A stretch of DNA of 64,000 nucleotides, taken from the NCBI RefSeq assembly GCF_019973615.1, contig NZ_AP024238.1, positions 3,245,989 to 3,309,988 of the forward strand. Direction: 5' to 3'. The position numbers were made by a program, and so were the translations under genes. This stretch comes from Rhodoferax lithotrophicus (GTDB taxonomy: Bacteria > Pseudomonadota > Gammaproteobacteria > Burkholderiales > Burkholderiaceae_C). How positions within the stretch are numbered: position 1 is the first letter of the stretch; each line of letters begins with the position of its first letter. This document shows positions 27,503-35,409 of this stretch, piece by piece. The notes beneath the pieces were generated by a model. That model saw nothing but the letters and a program-made list of their open reading frames with translations, was not told where the DNA came from and did no database searches.

Positions 27503-28390
27503 TCACAAGGACAGCGCCAACACGGCGGTGATCCGGTTGTTTGATGCCACCGGCATCACGATGGCATCACCCATCAGGGCGGGTACACCACTGGCGAAGA
27601 CCTGACCCACCGTGCCCATGCCCAGTTCCAGCCGGTCGTCACTGATCGGCTCGGCAATCGAGTGGTATTCCGAAAAACTGAAGCTGTGTGACAAGTGGGA
27701 GACCAGGGCATCGGGCTGCCAGACATCCACCTGCCTGGCAATCGGCGTGGCCAGTGCACTCAAAAAGGCCAGCACATAAACGTTGCCGTCGGTCGCACTG
27801 CAGGGCAGGGCAAAACCCCGGTTGATGCCCACCTTGACCGCGCTGTCAGCACGCAAAAAGCCGGAACCCCGCCCCAGATCGGGCATAAACACCGGGGCCT
27901 GGTTCTCCCAAGTGCGCCCGGGCAAGCCGGTGCCCTGCCTGAAACTGGTGCTGCGCGAGAGAAATTCAAAGGTGTCGCCGGTAGTGCCGTAATAGCCGTC
28001 CAGCAGCGTCATGTCGCTGGATTTTTCGGGCTGGTTGTGCCACAGCTCCACCGCCCCGGCATGCTCCTCATCATCGCCACAAAACAGCACCACCACCGTG
28101 CTCAGACGCTCGCCAACGAACACCGGTAGAGCCACCGCGCAGGTCAGGCCTGCGGCCTTGGCGGCCGCGGCGCGGTGGAAACCAGGGGCCTGCAGGCTCT
28201 TGAGCATCAGCGGGTGACCCGCCTCCCAGGCCTGGCCGGGCAAACCTTCGCCTTTGCCAAAACACAGGTTACGGGTGGCGGCCTCCAACCGTTGGGCATC
28301 CCCAAACAAACCACCGCCAAATTCCAGCAAGTCGCCATCGGCACTGGATACCCAGTATTCAACCGCGCGGATGAAAGTTTTCTTGTTCAT
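27503..28390 (-). CDS. Tandem GAF-domain protein in the nitrate operon
   Basis: A 295-residue soluble protein built of two similar GAF-like halves. Each has a G-x-GLPG-x-W segment: GEGLPGQAWEAG near residue 48 and GTGLPGRTWENQ near 153. A weaker third occurrence is GMGTVGQVFASG near 260. No kinase, helix-turn-helix or cyclase domain is fused. It sits between nrtC and nirB, 25 bases from nirB. A sensor or redox partner role in nitrate assimilation is an inference; no ligand can be named. Confidence 0.75.
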   Translation of the reverse strand: MNKKTFIRAVEYWVSSADGDLLEFGGGLFGDAQRLEAATRNLCFGKGEGLPGQAWEAGHPLMLKSLQAPGFHRAAAAKAAGLTCAVALPVFVGERLSTVVVLFCGDDEEHAGAVELWHNQPEKSSDMTLLDGYYGTTGDTFEFLSRSTSFRQGTGLPGRTWENQAPVFMPDLGRGSGFLRADSAVKVGINRGFALPCSATDGNVYVLAFLSALATPIARQVDVWQPDALVSHLSHSFSFSEYHSIAEPISDDRLELGMGTVGQVFASGVPALMGDAIVMPVASNNRITAVLALSL

Positions 28391-28408
28391 GGCGTTGTCC
28401 GATCAGGC

Positions 28409-29245
28409 TCAGGCGGCTTTTTCCACATGGCTTTGCCGTGTGTACAAGAAGTCGATCACGGCCTTGCGGTACTGCACATAGTGGCGGTCTTCGGCCAGAG
28501 CCACCCGGTTGCGTGGGCGATCCAGCTTGACCGACAACACTTCACCGATGGTGGCCGAGGGGCCATTGGTCATCATCACGATCTTGTCGCTCAGCAACAC
28601 GGCTTCGTCCACATCATGGGTCACCATGACCACCGTGCTCTGGGTGCGGGCCACAATCTCCAGCAACTCGTCCTGCAGTTTGGCGCGGGTCAGCGCATCA
28701 AGTGCACCAAAAGGTTCGTCCATCAGCAGCACTTTGGGCTCCATGGCCAGGGCGCGGGCAATACCCACACGCTGTTTCATGCCACCGGATATCTCGCCGG
28801 GGCGTTTTTGCGCCGCTGCGGTCAAACCAACCATGTCCAGTGCCGCGTTGGTGCGCTGGGTCAGTTGGGCCTTGTTCTCGGACGCTGCGCCAGTGGATTT
28901 GTTGGCCGCACCAAACACCCGCTCGACACCCAGGTAAACGTTCTCGAAACAAGTCAACCAGGGCAATAGCGAGTGGTTCTGGAACACCACCGCACGGTCT
29001 GGGCCAGGGCCAACAATTTCCCGGTTGTCGCACAACAAGTGGCCCTGGGTGGGGGTGGTCAAGCCGGCGATCAGGTTCAGTAGCGTCGATTTGCCGCAAC
29101 CCGAGTGGCCGATCAGGGCGACAAATTCACCCTTGGCCACCGTCAGGTTGATGTCCCGCAGAGCGCAAAACGGGCCTTTTTTGGTCTTGAAAGTTTGCTC
29201 GACGTTGACAATGTCGATGAACTTGGTGGTTTGGTTGGCATGCAT
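28409..29245 (-). CDS. nrtC: Nitrate ABC transporter ATP-binding protein
   Basis: A 278-residue ATPase of the NrtD/SsuB/TauB class with Walker [10 protein letters not shown], signature [13 protein letters not shown], Walker [13 protein letters not shown] and switch VTHDVDEA. It lacks the NrtA-like C-terminal domain of cyanobacterial NrtC, so this is a single-domain ATPase. CTAAGGAA before the ATG is the ribosome site. With the permease 9 bases upstream and NrtA it forms the nitrate/nitrite importer. Confidence 0.92.
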   Translation of the reverse strand: MHANQTTKFIDIVNVEQTFKTKKGPFCALRDINLTVAKGEFVALIGHSGCGKSTLLNLIAGLTTPTQGHLLCDNREIVGPGPDRAVVFQNHSLLPWLTCFENVYLGVERVFGAANKSTGAASENKAQLTQRTNAALDMVGLTAAAQKRPGEISGGMKQRVGIARALAMEPKVLLMDEPFGALDALTRAKLQDELLEIVARTQSTVVMVTHDVDEAVLLSDKIVMMTNGPSATIGEVLSVKLDRPRNRVALAEDRHYVQYRKAVIDFLYTRQSHVEKAA

Positions 29246-29254
29246 GGTTTTTCC

Positions 29255-30187
29255 TTAGCTCTTGACTTCTTCAAAGGTAAAGGCCGTGGCAATCTTGATC
29301 AGTGCGTATTCCAGAATCAGCCCGACGATGCCAATCACAAAGATGGCGATGATGATGTTCTTGACGTTCAGGTTGTTCCACTCGTCCCAGACCCAGAAAC
29401 CGATGCCCACACCACCCGTCAACATCTCAGCGGCCACAATCACCAGCCAGGCCGTGCCGACCGCCAGGCGCACCCCGGTCAACATGTAGGGCAGCACCGA
29501 GGGGAACAGGATTTTGGTGACGATCTTCCACTCGCTCAGGTTCAAGACGCGGGCCACATTCATGTAGTCCTGCGGCACCCGTTGCACACCCACGGCGGTG
29601 TTGATGATCATCGGCCAGATCGAGCAGATGAAGATCGTCCAAATGGCAGCCGGATTGGCCCCCTTGAACACCAGCAGGCCAATCGGCAACCAGGCCAGTG
29701 GCGACACCGGGCGCAGCAGGCTGATCAGCGGGTTGAACATGCGGCTTAAAAACTCAAAGCGACCAATTGCAAAACCGGCCGGAATGCCCACCGCAGCGGC
29801 CAGGCCAAAACCCACGGCCACCCGCTCCAGGCTCATCAAAATGTTCCAGCCCACGCCCTGGTCGTTGGGGCCCGTGCGGTAAAACGGGTCGCTGAAAATC
29901 ACCACCGCTTGTTTGAAGGTATCGGTGGGCGACGGGATGCTGCTGGCGGTGCTGATGCTGACCAGCGCCCAGATCCCGATCAGCAGACCCAGGCCCAGCA
30001 GCGGAGGCAACACGGTCAGCACCAGGCCACGCCAGTCATAACCTGGTTTTTGAGGATATTTTTGGCCTGTAGCGCTTGTTGAATGTGCGCTAATAGCTAT
30101 TTTTTTCATAGTGTTTTGAGGTGCAGAAGAAGTGACAGGCTCGGAGCCTGCAGCTTCCTGTGGCGAGTGAAAAACGGCGCTGACCAT
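29255..30187 (-). CDS. nrtB: Nitrate ABC transporter permease
   Basis: A 310-residue permease. The start at 30187 (MVSAVFHSPQ) has AAGGAA 8-13 bases before it; the next ATG is 30110 (MKKIAISAH). Five or six membrane helices lie from about residue 55, and the EAA loop is near RVPQDYMNVARVLNLSEW. Residues 30-42 (IAISAHSTSATGQ) are encoded by a copy of the 37-bp palindromic repeat, so part of the cytoplasmic N-terminal tail is repeat-derived. Substrate nitrate is inferred from the operon. Confidence 0.92.
   Translation of the reverse strand: MVSAVFHSPQEAAGSEPVTSSAPQNTMKKIAISAHSTSATGQKYPQKPGYDWRGLVLTVLPPLLGLGLLIGIWALVSISTASSIPSPTDTFKQAVVIFSDPFYRTGPNDQGVGWNILMSLERVAVGFGLAAAVGIPAGFAIGRFEFLSRMFNPLISLLRPVSPLAWLPIGLLVFKGANPAAIWTIFICSIWPMIINTAVGVQRVPQDYMNVARVLNLSEWKIVTKILFPSVLPYMLTGVRLAVGTAWLVIVAAEMLTGGVGIGFWVWDEWNNLNVKNIIIAIFVIGIVGLILEYALIKIATAFTFEEVKS
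30064..30100 (-). repeat. 37-bp palindromic repeat, copy 4 (in frame within nrtB)
   Basis: On the coding strand ATAGCTATTAGCGC-N9-AAGCGCTACAGGCC, encoding IAISAHSTSATG in the permease's N-terminal tail. Confidence 0.88.
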
Positions 30188-30245
30188 GGTGTTTTCCTTA
30201 TCAAAGTGAGTGAGAGGCACGCAGGGCTCACCACGAGGGCTGCCG

Positions 30246-30301
30246 CACACCGGTGGAAGGGTGTGTAGCGGTCCTCAACAGTGGCAACGCGGCTACGTTG
30301 C
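30246..30301. terminator. Two hairpins between nrtA and nrtB
   Basis: CACACC/GGTGTG (30246-30265) and GCAACG/CGTTGC (30284-30301) lie in the 134-base gap. No T-run follows either, so they more likely protect the nrtA transcript end than stop transcription. Confidence 0.4.
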
Positions 30302-30321
30302 GTGAACTCGGTCGGTGGGTG

Positions 30322-31566
30322 TCAGGCCTTGACTTTGAAGCCGTCGGCGTATTTCTTGGGGTCTTTGCCGTCCCAGACCACACCATCCATCAGTTTGCTG
30401 GTGCGCATCACGTCCTTGGGAACCGGCGTTTTGCTGGCCGTGGCAGCCTGTTTGTAGAGGTCGATCTGGTTGATCTCTTTGGCCACCGCCAGGTAATCAG
30501 GGTGGCCTTTCAGCAAACCCCAGCGTTTGTGCTGGGTCAGGAACCACATGCCGTCGGACAGGTAGGGGAAATTGACCGCACCGTCGTTGAAGAACTTCAT
30601 GTAGTTGGGGTCGTCCCAGGTTTTGCCCAGACCGTTTTGGTAACGTCCCAGAATACGCTGGTTGATGGCATCCACGCTGGTGTTGACATACGACTTGGCG
30701 GCAATCGTCTCGGCCATCTTGGATTTGTTTTGCAGCCCTGCATCAATCCATTTGCCGGCTTCCAGAATGGCAGCAGTCACGGCGCGTGCGGTGTTGGGGT
30801 ATTTTTTGACGAAGTCGCCGGTGGTACCCAGCACTTTTTCAGGGTGGTCTTTCCAGATGTCCTGGCTGGTGGCGGCGGTGATGCCAATGCCGTCAATGAT
30901 GGCGCGGTGGTTCCAGGGCTCACCCACGCTGTAGCCATCCATATTGCCCACACGCATGTTGGCCACCATTTGGGGTGGCGGCACGGTGATGACCTTGGCA
31001 TCTTTCATTGGATTGATGCCGTTGGCTGCCATCCAGTAATACAGCCACATGGCGTGGGTCCCCGTGGGAAAGGTTTGGGCAAAGGTGTATTCGCGCTTTT
31101 CTGCCGCCATCAGTTTGGCCAGGCTGGGGCCATCCACCGCGCCTTTGTCCGCCAGTTTTTTGCTCAAAGTGATGGCCTGGCCGTTGTTGTTCAGGGTCAT
31201 CAGCACCGCCATGTCTTTCTTCGGGCCACTGACACCCAGATGTACACCGTAGATCAGGCCATACAACACGTGGGCAAAGTCCAGCTCACCGGTGACCAGC
31301 TTGTCACGCACACCGGCCCAGCTGGCTTCTTTGGTAGGGACAATCTTCACACCGTATTTTTTGTCCAGCCCCAGCTCAGCGGCCATGACCACGCTGGCAC
31401 AGTCGGTCAGCGGAATAAAACCGATCTTGACCTCGGTTTTTTCCGGGGCATCCGAGCCCCCGGCATAGACCATGGAGCGCAGTGCCGGGCTGATGCCTGC
31501 CGCACCCACTGCGGCAGTTTGCAATACCGCACGGCGGCTGAGGCTGGATTTAAGAAGATCAGTCAT
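30322..31566 (-). CDS. nrtA: Nitrate-binding protein, Tat-exported
   Basis: A 414-residue binding protein of the NrtA/CmpA family. The N-terminus has SLSRRAVLQTAAVGAAG, a twin-arginine signal. KIGFIPLTDCASVVMAAELG and HVLYGLIYGVHLG are typical of nitrate-binding members. AAGGAA before the ATG is a good ribosome site. It heads nrtABC-nirB-nirD-nasA-cobA, and its leader carries a sigma-54 promoter and a NasT-type attenuator. Because it has an export signal it is the transporter's binding protein rather than the cytosolic sensor NasS. Confidence 0.94.
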   Translation of the reverse strand: MTDLLKSSLSRRAVLQTAAVGAAGISPALRSMVYAGGSDAPEKTEVKIGFIPLTDCASVVMAAELGLDKKYGVKIVPTKEASWAGVRDKLVTGELDFAHVLYGLIYGVHLGVSGPKKDMAVLMTLNNNGQAITLSKKLADKGAVDGPSLAKLMAAEKREYTFAQTFPTGTHAMWLYYWMAANGINPMKDAKVITVPPPQMVANMRVGNMDGYSVGEPWNHRAIIDGIGITAATSQDIWKDHPEKVLGTTGDFVKKYPNTARAVTAAILEAGKWIDAGLQNKSKMAETIAAKSYVNTSVDAINQRILGRYQNGLGKTWDDPNYMKFFNDGAVNFPYLSDGMWFLTQHKRWGLLKGHPDYLAVAKEINQIDLYKQAATASKTPVPKDVMRTSKLMDGVVWDGKDPKKYADGFKVKA

Positions 31567-31594
31567 GACAAGGTTCCTTCAAGTGTTTCGGAAA

Positions 31595-31724
31595 TAAAAA
31601 AAGGCATCCTCACGTGGCCATCTGCAACCGCGAAGTTGCTGTATGCCCGTGGGGACGCCTTTGTCCTGTTTTGACCGTCACCACCCGCCGTTGGAAGGTA
31701 TCAGTCAAGTGACCATCATTGGTC
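31595..31724 (-). ncRNA. nas leader RNA: two hexaloop hairpins and an intrinsic attenuator
   Basis: Read on the minus strand, hairpin P1 is GACC-AATGAT-GGTC (31711-31724) and P2 is GGAC-AAAGGC-GTCC (31653-31666). Both have six-base loops with A at position 1 and G at position 4, the ANTAR recognition rule. P2 overlaps the 5' arm of a terminator: AGGCGTCCCCACG (31648-31660) pairs with CGTGAGGATGCCT (31602-31614) around a further hairpin, with one mismatch, and a run of seven T follows. P2 and the terminator are therefore mutually exclusive. NasT, an ANTAR protein, is encoded just upstream. Confidence 0.85.
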
Positions 31725-31737
31725 TTCCTGAATACCA

Positions 31738-31753
31738 TGCAATTGGCATGCCA
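31738..31753 (-). promoter_or_regulatory. Sigma-54 promoter of nrtA
   Basis: TGGCATGCCAATTGCA on the minus strand matches TGGCACGrNNNTTGCW almost fully, with correct GG to GC spacing. Transcription would begin near 31727, just before hairpin P1 of the leader. Confidence 0.85.
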
Positions 31754-31786
31754 GCCTGATCAATACCCTTCATAGCTACAAATTAA

Positions 31787-31823
31787 ATAGCTACTTACAC
31801 TAGGAAATAAAGGGCTACATGCC
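31787..31823 (+). repeat. 37-bp palindromic repeat, copy 5 (nasT-nrtA gap)
   Basis: ATAGCTACTTACAC-N9-AAGGGCTACATGCC followed by ATTTTTTT. It lies between the NtrC-like site and the sigma-54 promoter of nrtA. Confidence 0.8.
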
Positions 31824-31858
31824 ATTTTTTTAATATATGCATAGTTGCCTGCGGTAAG

Positions 31859-31873
31859 GCACTGCAATTGTGC
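31859..31873. promoter_or_regulatory. NtrC-type binding site upstream of nrtA
   Basis: GCACTGCAATTGTGC fits the NtrC dyad GCAC-N7-GTGC exactly. Its centre is about 113 bases upstream of the -24 element at 31753, within the usual enhancer range. Confidence 0.65.
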
Positions 31874-31884
31874 AACGCACCAAT

Positions 31885-32529
31885 TCAGGACATCAAGTCG
31901 GCCACATCCAGCATACGCTGAGCCACCTCAGCCAACTTCAGCCCTTTATCCATGGCCGTTTTGCGCATTTTCTTGAAGGCCTCGTCTTCGCTCAGACCCT
32001 GGCGCTGCATCAGCAGCCCTTTGGCGCGGTCAATCAGCTTGCGGTCACGCAACTCGGCGCTGAGTTCATCGCGCTCACTCTGGGTGCTGGCCAGGGTTTG
32101 CAGCAAGGCCTGTTCGTGCTGGAAACGTGCCATCGCCACGTCCAGAATCGGGCGGATGCGCTCCGGCTTGAGACCGGCCACGATGTAGGCCGACACCCCG
32201 GCGGCCACGGCGGCACGGGCGTTGTTGCTGTCATCGTCATTGGTGAACATGACAATCGGACGGCGTGCGTCACGCGTGGCCATCACCACATGCTCCAACG
32301 CATCACGCGCATCACTCTCGGCATCCACAATGATCATGTCAGGCTGCAACTGGGCAATACGCTCGGTCAGAAACACGTCGGCAGGCAGACTGGCCACCAG
32401 GTTGAAGCCGTTTTCAAGCAGCCCGATGCGCAGGCTGCGTGAACGATCCGCCTGAGAACGCGCCTCATCGTCTGAGCTGGCTACTTCCAGGTCAGGGGCC
32501 ACCACCACAATACGCAAAGAGGGACTCAT
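31885..32529 (-). CDS. nasT: Nitrate-responsive ANTAR antiterminator NasT
   Basis: A 214-residue regulator. The N-terminal receiver-like domain (LRIVVV at the start, PDMIIVDAESDARDALE in the middle) has an extra stretch near residues 15-28, rich in Ser, Asp and Arg. The C-terminal ANTAR domain spans about residues 145-205 (RKLIDRAKGLLMQRQGLSED, then AFKKMRKTAMD). In Azotobacter and Paracoccus, NasT binds two-hairpin nas leaders and prevents termination when released by NasS. The matching RNA lies directly downstream here. No NasS gene is adjacent. Confidence 0.93.
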   Translation of the reverse strand: MSPSLRIVVVAPDLEVASSDDEARSQADRSRSLRIGLLENGFNLVASLPADVFLTERIAQLQPDMIIVDAESDARDALEHVVMATRDARRPIVMFTNDDDSNNARAAVAAGVSAYIVAGLKPERIRPILDVAMARFQHEQALLQTLASTQSERDELSAELRDRKLIDRAKGLLMQRQGLSEDEAFKKMRKTAMDKGLKLAEVAQRMLDVADLMS

Positions 32530-32623
32530 AGGTCAAAACTGCCGCAAGATTCAGGCCATACCCGAAAAAAGTGCCCGCCATGAATAACCGGGAGGACCAT
32601 CTTGGCGCGGCCTTGGCAGAACA

Positions 32624-33454
32624 TCACGTTGCCCATATCCGGGGCCGAACTGCTGGCAACTGCCAGAAATGGGCCCGCCAACTCACCCATATCTGGCTAA
32701 GCAGCTGCATGGCAGGCTCCACCAAAGGCGACAACACACGCACCACCATGACCTGGCTATTGGGGCAGGTCACGCCCGCGGTCTGGCGCAAGCCATGGGC
32801 ATCGATCAGTTGGCGGGCCAGGTCAAGACCGGTTTCACGGCGGCCTCTTGCCAGTGCAGAGCCGGTGACAAAAAACAGTGAGGCCATGCAGCGGTGCCCG
32901 GCCAGGCCCAGCGGGCCATTCATGAGCCGGGTGTCCAAGGCATCCACCCGCCCCCGTTCCATCCAGACACCCGGCATCTCAAGATGCTGCAAAAAGCTGC
33001 CTTGCTCAAACGGCAAGTCGGCACTGGGCAAACCAAGCGCCGTCACATCCCAACCGATCAATTCAGCTTGTGGAGCCAGGGACAGCGTCAATTGGTTTTC
33101 GGCCAGACACCGGTTGTAGCAAATAGTCTCCATGGGCAACCATTCCAGACGTGCCTGATCGGCCAGGGTGATCTGCGTACACTGCCTCGCGGGTTCACCT
33201 TCCGAGCGGTAAAACCGCGTCGCGCCGGGCGTGGTCACCAGGCCATGTGCTGCACCGCTGGCCGCAATCGTGATGTCCAGTGTGTCCCCACCCACCAAGC
33301 CGCCCGGCGGATGCACCAGCACGTTATGGCAAATGGCATCCCCTTCCGGGTACAGGCTCTGTAACACCCGCAGCGGCCCCTTGTGGGTATGCCGTGCCAC
33401 ACTGCGCTGCTGCTCGATGGTGTACTGAATGTTAAGTTGGGCGTGCCATGTCAT
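32624..33454 (-). CDS. ureD: Urease accessory protein UreD
   Basis: A 276-residue full-length UreD/UreH, which with UreF and UreG delivers nickel to apo-urease. Typical segments are VLVHPPGGLVGGDTLDI near residue 46, TTPGATRFYRSEG near 72 and the C-terminal LPAVRPRIWAT. It is 10 bases downstream of a small gene that follows amt, and is followed by nasT, not by ureA. No urease structural gene occurs anywhere in the window, so those genes lie elsewhere or are absent. Confidence 0.92.
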   Translation of the reverse strand: MTWHAQLNIQYTIEQQRSVARHTHKGPLRVLQSLYPEGDAICHNVLVHPPGGLVGGDTLDITIAASGAAHGLVTTPGATRFYRSEGEPARQCTQITLADQARLEWLPMETICYNRCLAENQLTLSLAPQAELIGWDVTALGLPSADLPFEQGSFLQHLEMPGVWMERGRVDALDTRLMNGPLGLAGHRCMASLFFVTGSALARGRRETGLDLARQLIDAHGLRQTAGVTCPNSQVMVVRVLSPLVEPAMQLLSQIWVSWRAHFWQLPAVRPRIWAT

Positions 33455-33464
33455 GGACGCTAAT

Positions 33465-33755
33465 TTACCTGATACCCCTGATGTAACGAATCAGGCCAGT
33501 CCCCTCGTTGCTCAGATCCGTCTTTTTGTAAGTGGTTTGCGGGCGTGCAGGCAGCATCACTGCGGCCAATTTTTCCGCCAACTCGGCCAGATCATCGTGG
33601 CCTTCTTTTTGGGCATAGTCCATGGAAAACCGAATGATTTCCTCAGCGTATTCCCGGTTGCAGGCCATCCATTCGGTATCGGTGACACGGCCGGTTTTAC
33701 GCCGCAGCATGACATGCATGCGAGCAGCCAGGGCAATTTTTTCACTGGTTGACAT
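33465..33755 (-). CDS. Small conserved-looking protein between amt and ureD
   Basis: A 96-residue soluble, mostly helical protein starting MSTSEKIALAARMHVMLRRK at 33755. It is lysine/arginine- and glutamate-rich with no membrane helix, cysteine pair or known motif. The gaps of 13 bases from amt and 10 to ureD argue for co-expression. I do not recognise the family; a link to nitrogen use is only by position. Confidence 0.7.
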   Translation of the reverse strand: MSTSEKIALAARMHVMLRRKTGRVTDTEWMACNREYAEEIIRFSMDYAQKEGHDDLAELAEKLAAVMLPARPQTTYKKTDLSNEGTGLIRYIRGIR

Positions 33756-33768
33756 GGTTTTACTCCCA

Positions 33769-35157
33769 TCAAGTGCCAAGTTGTTCCCGATGTAATGAAA
33801 TGTCCAAACCGGTTTGCTCTGACGTTTCATCCACCCGCAAGCCCACCCAAACCTTGGTGATCCACAACAGCAAAGCACTCATAACCCCGCTGTACAGCAC
33901 CACAATCACCACACCGGCCAGTTGCACCATCAGCTGCCCCTGCATGCCGGAGATACTTTTGCTGGCCAGCACACCCGTGAGCAGAGAGCCCACGATGCCG
34001 CCAATACCATGGACACCAAACACGTCCAGCGAGTCATCCGCATTCAGCATACGTTTGAGGCTGGTTGTCCCCCAATAGCAGGCCAACCCGGCTACCGCAC
34101 CAATCAACAATGCCGCCCGGGGTGTTACAAAACCTGCGGCGGGTGTGATGGCCACCAAGCCTGCCACCACACCAGAGCACAAACCTAGAAGCGAGGGCCG
34201 GCCACGCACAACCCACTCCCCCATCATCCAGAAAAATGCGCCGGCAGCGGCAGCGATTTGAGTCACCGCCATGGCCAGACCGGCACGCCCGTCTGCAGCC
34301 AATGCCGAACCGGCGTTAAAACCAAACCAACCCACCCACAGCAGCCCTGCCCCCACCATGGTGAGGCCCAGGTTAAACGGTTGAAAGGGTTCACGTCCAT
34401 AGCCTTTGCGCGGGCCTAACGCATAGGCACACACCAGGCCGGTGACCCCGGCGTTGATGTGCACCACCGAGCCACCGGCAAAATCCAGCACCCCCATTTG
34501 CGCCAGCCAACCACCCGGCTCCCACACCCAGTGTGCAATCGGTGCATAAACCAGCACCGACCACAAACCAATGAACCACAACAGTGCTGAAAACAGCATA
34601 CGCTCAACCACCGCACCCACGACAAGTGCCGCAGTGATGATGGCGAAGCTGAGCTGGAACATGGCAAACACCGACTCTGGCAGGTTGGGGGCGATGTAAC
34701 TCACCGCCACCTGTCCGGTATCTTTGAGATAGTCCAACCCGACAAACCAAAGACGGTCTGCACCACCCCACCAGAGGTTGCCTGGAGTAAAGGCTACTGA
34801 ATACCCCACCGCAAACCAGAGCAGGGTCACCACGGCAGCAATCGCCACCACGCTGGCCAATGTATTGATGAAGTTTTTACGCCGGATCATGCCGCCGTAA
34901 AACAAGGCGATGCCAGGCAACGTCATCAACAGCACCAGGGCCGTGCTGGTCAGCATCCATGCCGTGTCAGCGCTATTGATGCTGCTCTGCGCAGCCAAAG
35001 ACGGGTGCGTAGGCGCTGGAACGGGTACAACAGCAGCACTGATGGCACTGGCAGCAGCGCTAGGCGCGCTAGCCAGTTCCTGCGAAGCCGCACCAAAATG
35101 AAAACCCAACAAAACAGCCCAGAGGGCAATCAGTTTAATTAGTCGCATTTTTTGCAT
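33769..35157 (-). CDS. amt: Ammonium transporter
   Basis: A 462-residue Amt/MEP/Rh channel. A signal-like segment (residues 1-25) and an Ala/Pro/Ser-rich stretch precede eleven membrane helices from about residue 60. Motifs are NSADTAWMLTSTALVLLMTL, FYGGMIRRKN, GGSVVHINAGVTGLVCAY with a pore histidine, and FGVHGIGGIVGSLLTG with the second pore histidine. No glnK is adjacent. A sigma-54 promoter 28 bases upstream of the start indicates nitrogen-limitation control. The following small gene, ureD and perhaps nasT could be read from it. Confidence 0.95.
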   Translation of the reverse strand: MQKMRLIKLIALWAVLLGFHFGAASQELASAPSAAASAISAAVVPVPAPTHPSLAAQSSINSADTAWMLTSTALVLLMTLPGIALFYGGMIRRKNFINTLASVVAIAAVVTLLWFAVGYSVAFTPGNLWWGGADRLWFVGLDYLKDTGQVAVSYIAPNLPESVFAMFQLSFAIITAALVVGAVVERMLFSALLWFIGLWSVLVYAPIAHWVWEPGGWLAQMGVLDFAGGSVVHINAGVTGLVCAYALGPRKGYGREPFQPFNLGLTMVGAGLLWVGWFGFNAGSALAADGRAGLAMAVTQIAAAAGAFFWMMGEWVVRGRPSLLGLCSGVVAGLVAITPAAGFVTPRAALLIGAVAGLACYWGTTSLKRMLNADDSLDVFGVHGIGGIVGSLLTGVLASKSISGMQGQLMVQLAGVVIVVLYSGVMSALLLWITKVWVGLRVDETSEQTGLDISLHREQLGT

Positions 35158-35184
35158 CCAACAGTTAAATAATGGTAAACCCTA

Positions 35185-35200
35185 AGCATAGGGCGTGCCA
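35185..35200 (-). promoter_or_regulatory. Sigma-54 promoter of amt
   Basis: TGGCACGCCCTATGCT on the minus strand; TGGCACG is perfect and the -12 element is ATGC. It predicts a very short leader of about 16 bases before the amt ATG at 35157. Confidence 0.8.
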
Positions 35201-35293
35201 CTTATCAGGCTCAGAGGCCCAATGGCTTCATGAGACACACACCCGCTCCCCACGGCAAAGTGCGAGATTTCAGCCCATCAAGGAACATGGAAA

Positions 35294-35392
35294 CCCTGCA
35301 AAGAACATGCAGGGCTGAAGAAAACCGGATACTGCTGACCCACAAGGCGGCTGAAACCCGCCTTGTGGATGCCCTGCGCATGTCAGCAGGGC
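35294..35392 (-). terminator. Three successive hairpins after the porin gene
   Basis: CCCTGCA/TGCAGGG (35294-35314), an 11-bp perfect stem CCACAAGGCGG/CCGCCTTGTGG (35340-35368) and GCCCTGC/GCAGGGC (35371-35392) lie in the 252-base gap between porin and amt. They begin 17 bases after the porin stop (minus strand) and probably end or protect that transcript. No long T-run follows. Confidence 0.55.
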
Positions 35393-35409
35393 ATATAAAC
35401 CTTCAAGGA

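Noticed and set aside
30253-31674. 473-codon plus-strand open frame opposite nrtA
   Set aside because: The translation is His/Gln/Val-rich with no family motif, while the minus strand encodes an unmistakable NrtA; it is a high-GC codon shadow.
32543-32558. Sigma-54-like TGGCCTGAATCTTGCG before nasT
   Set aside because: Spacing is right, but transcription would start about 4 bases before the ATG, leaving no ribosome site; nasT may instead be read from the amt promoter.
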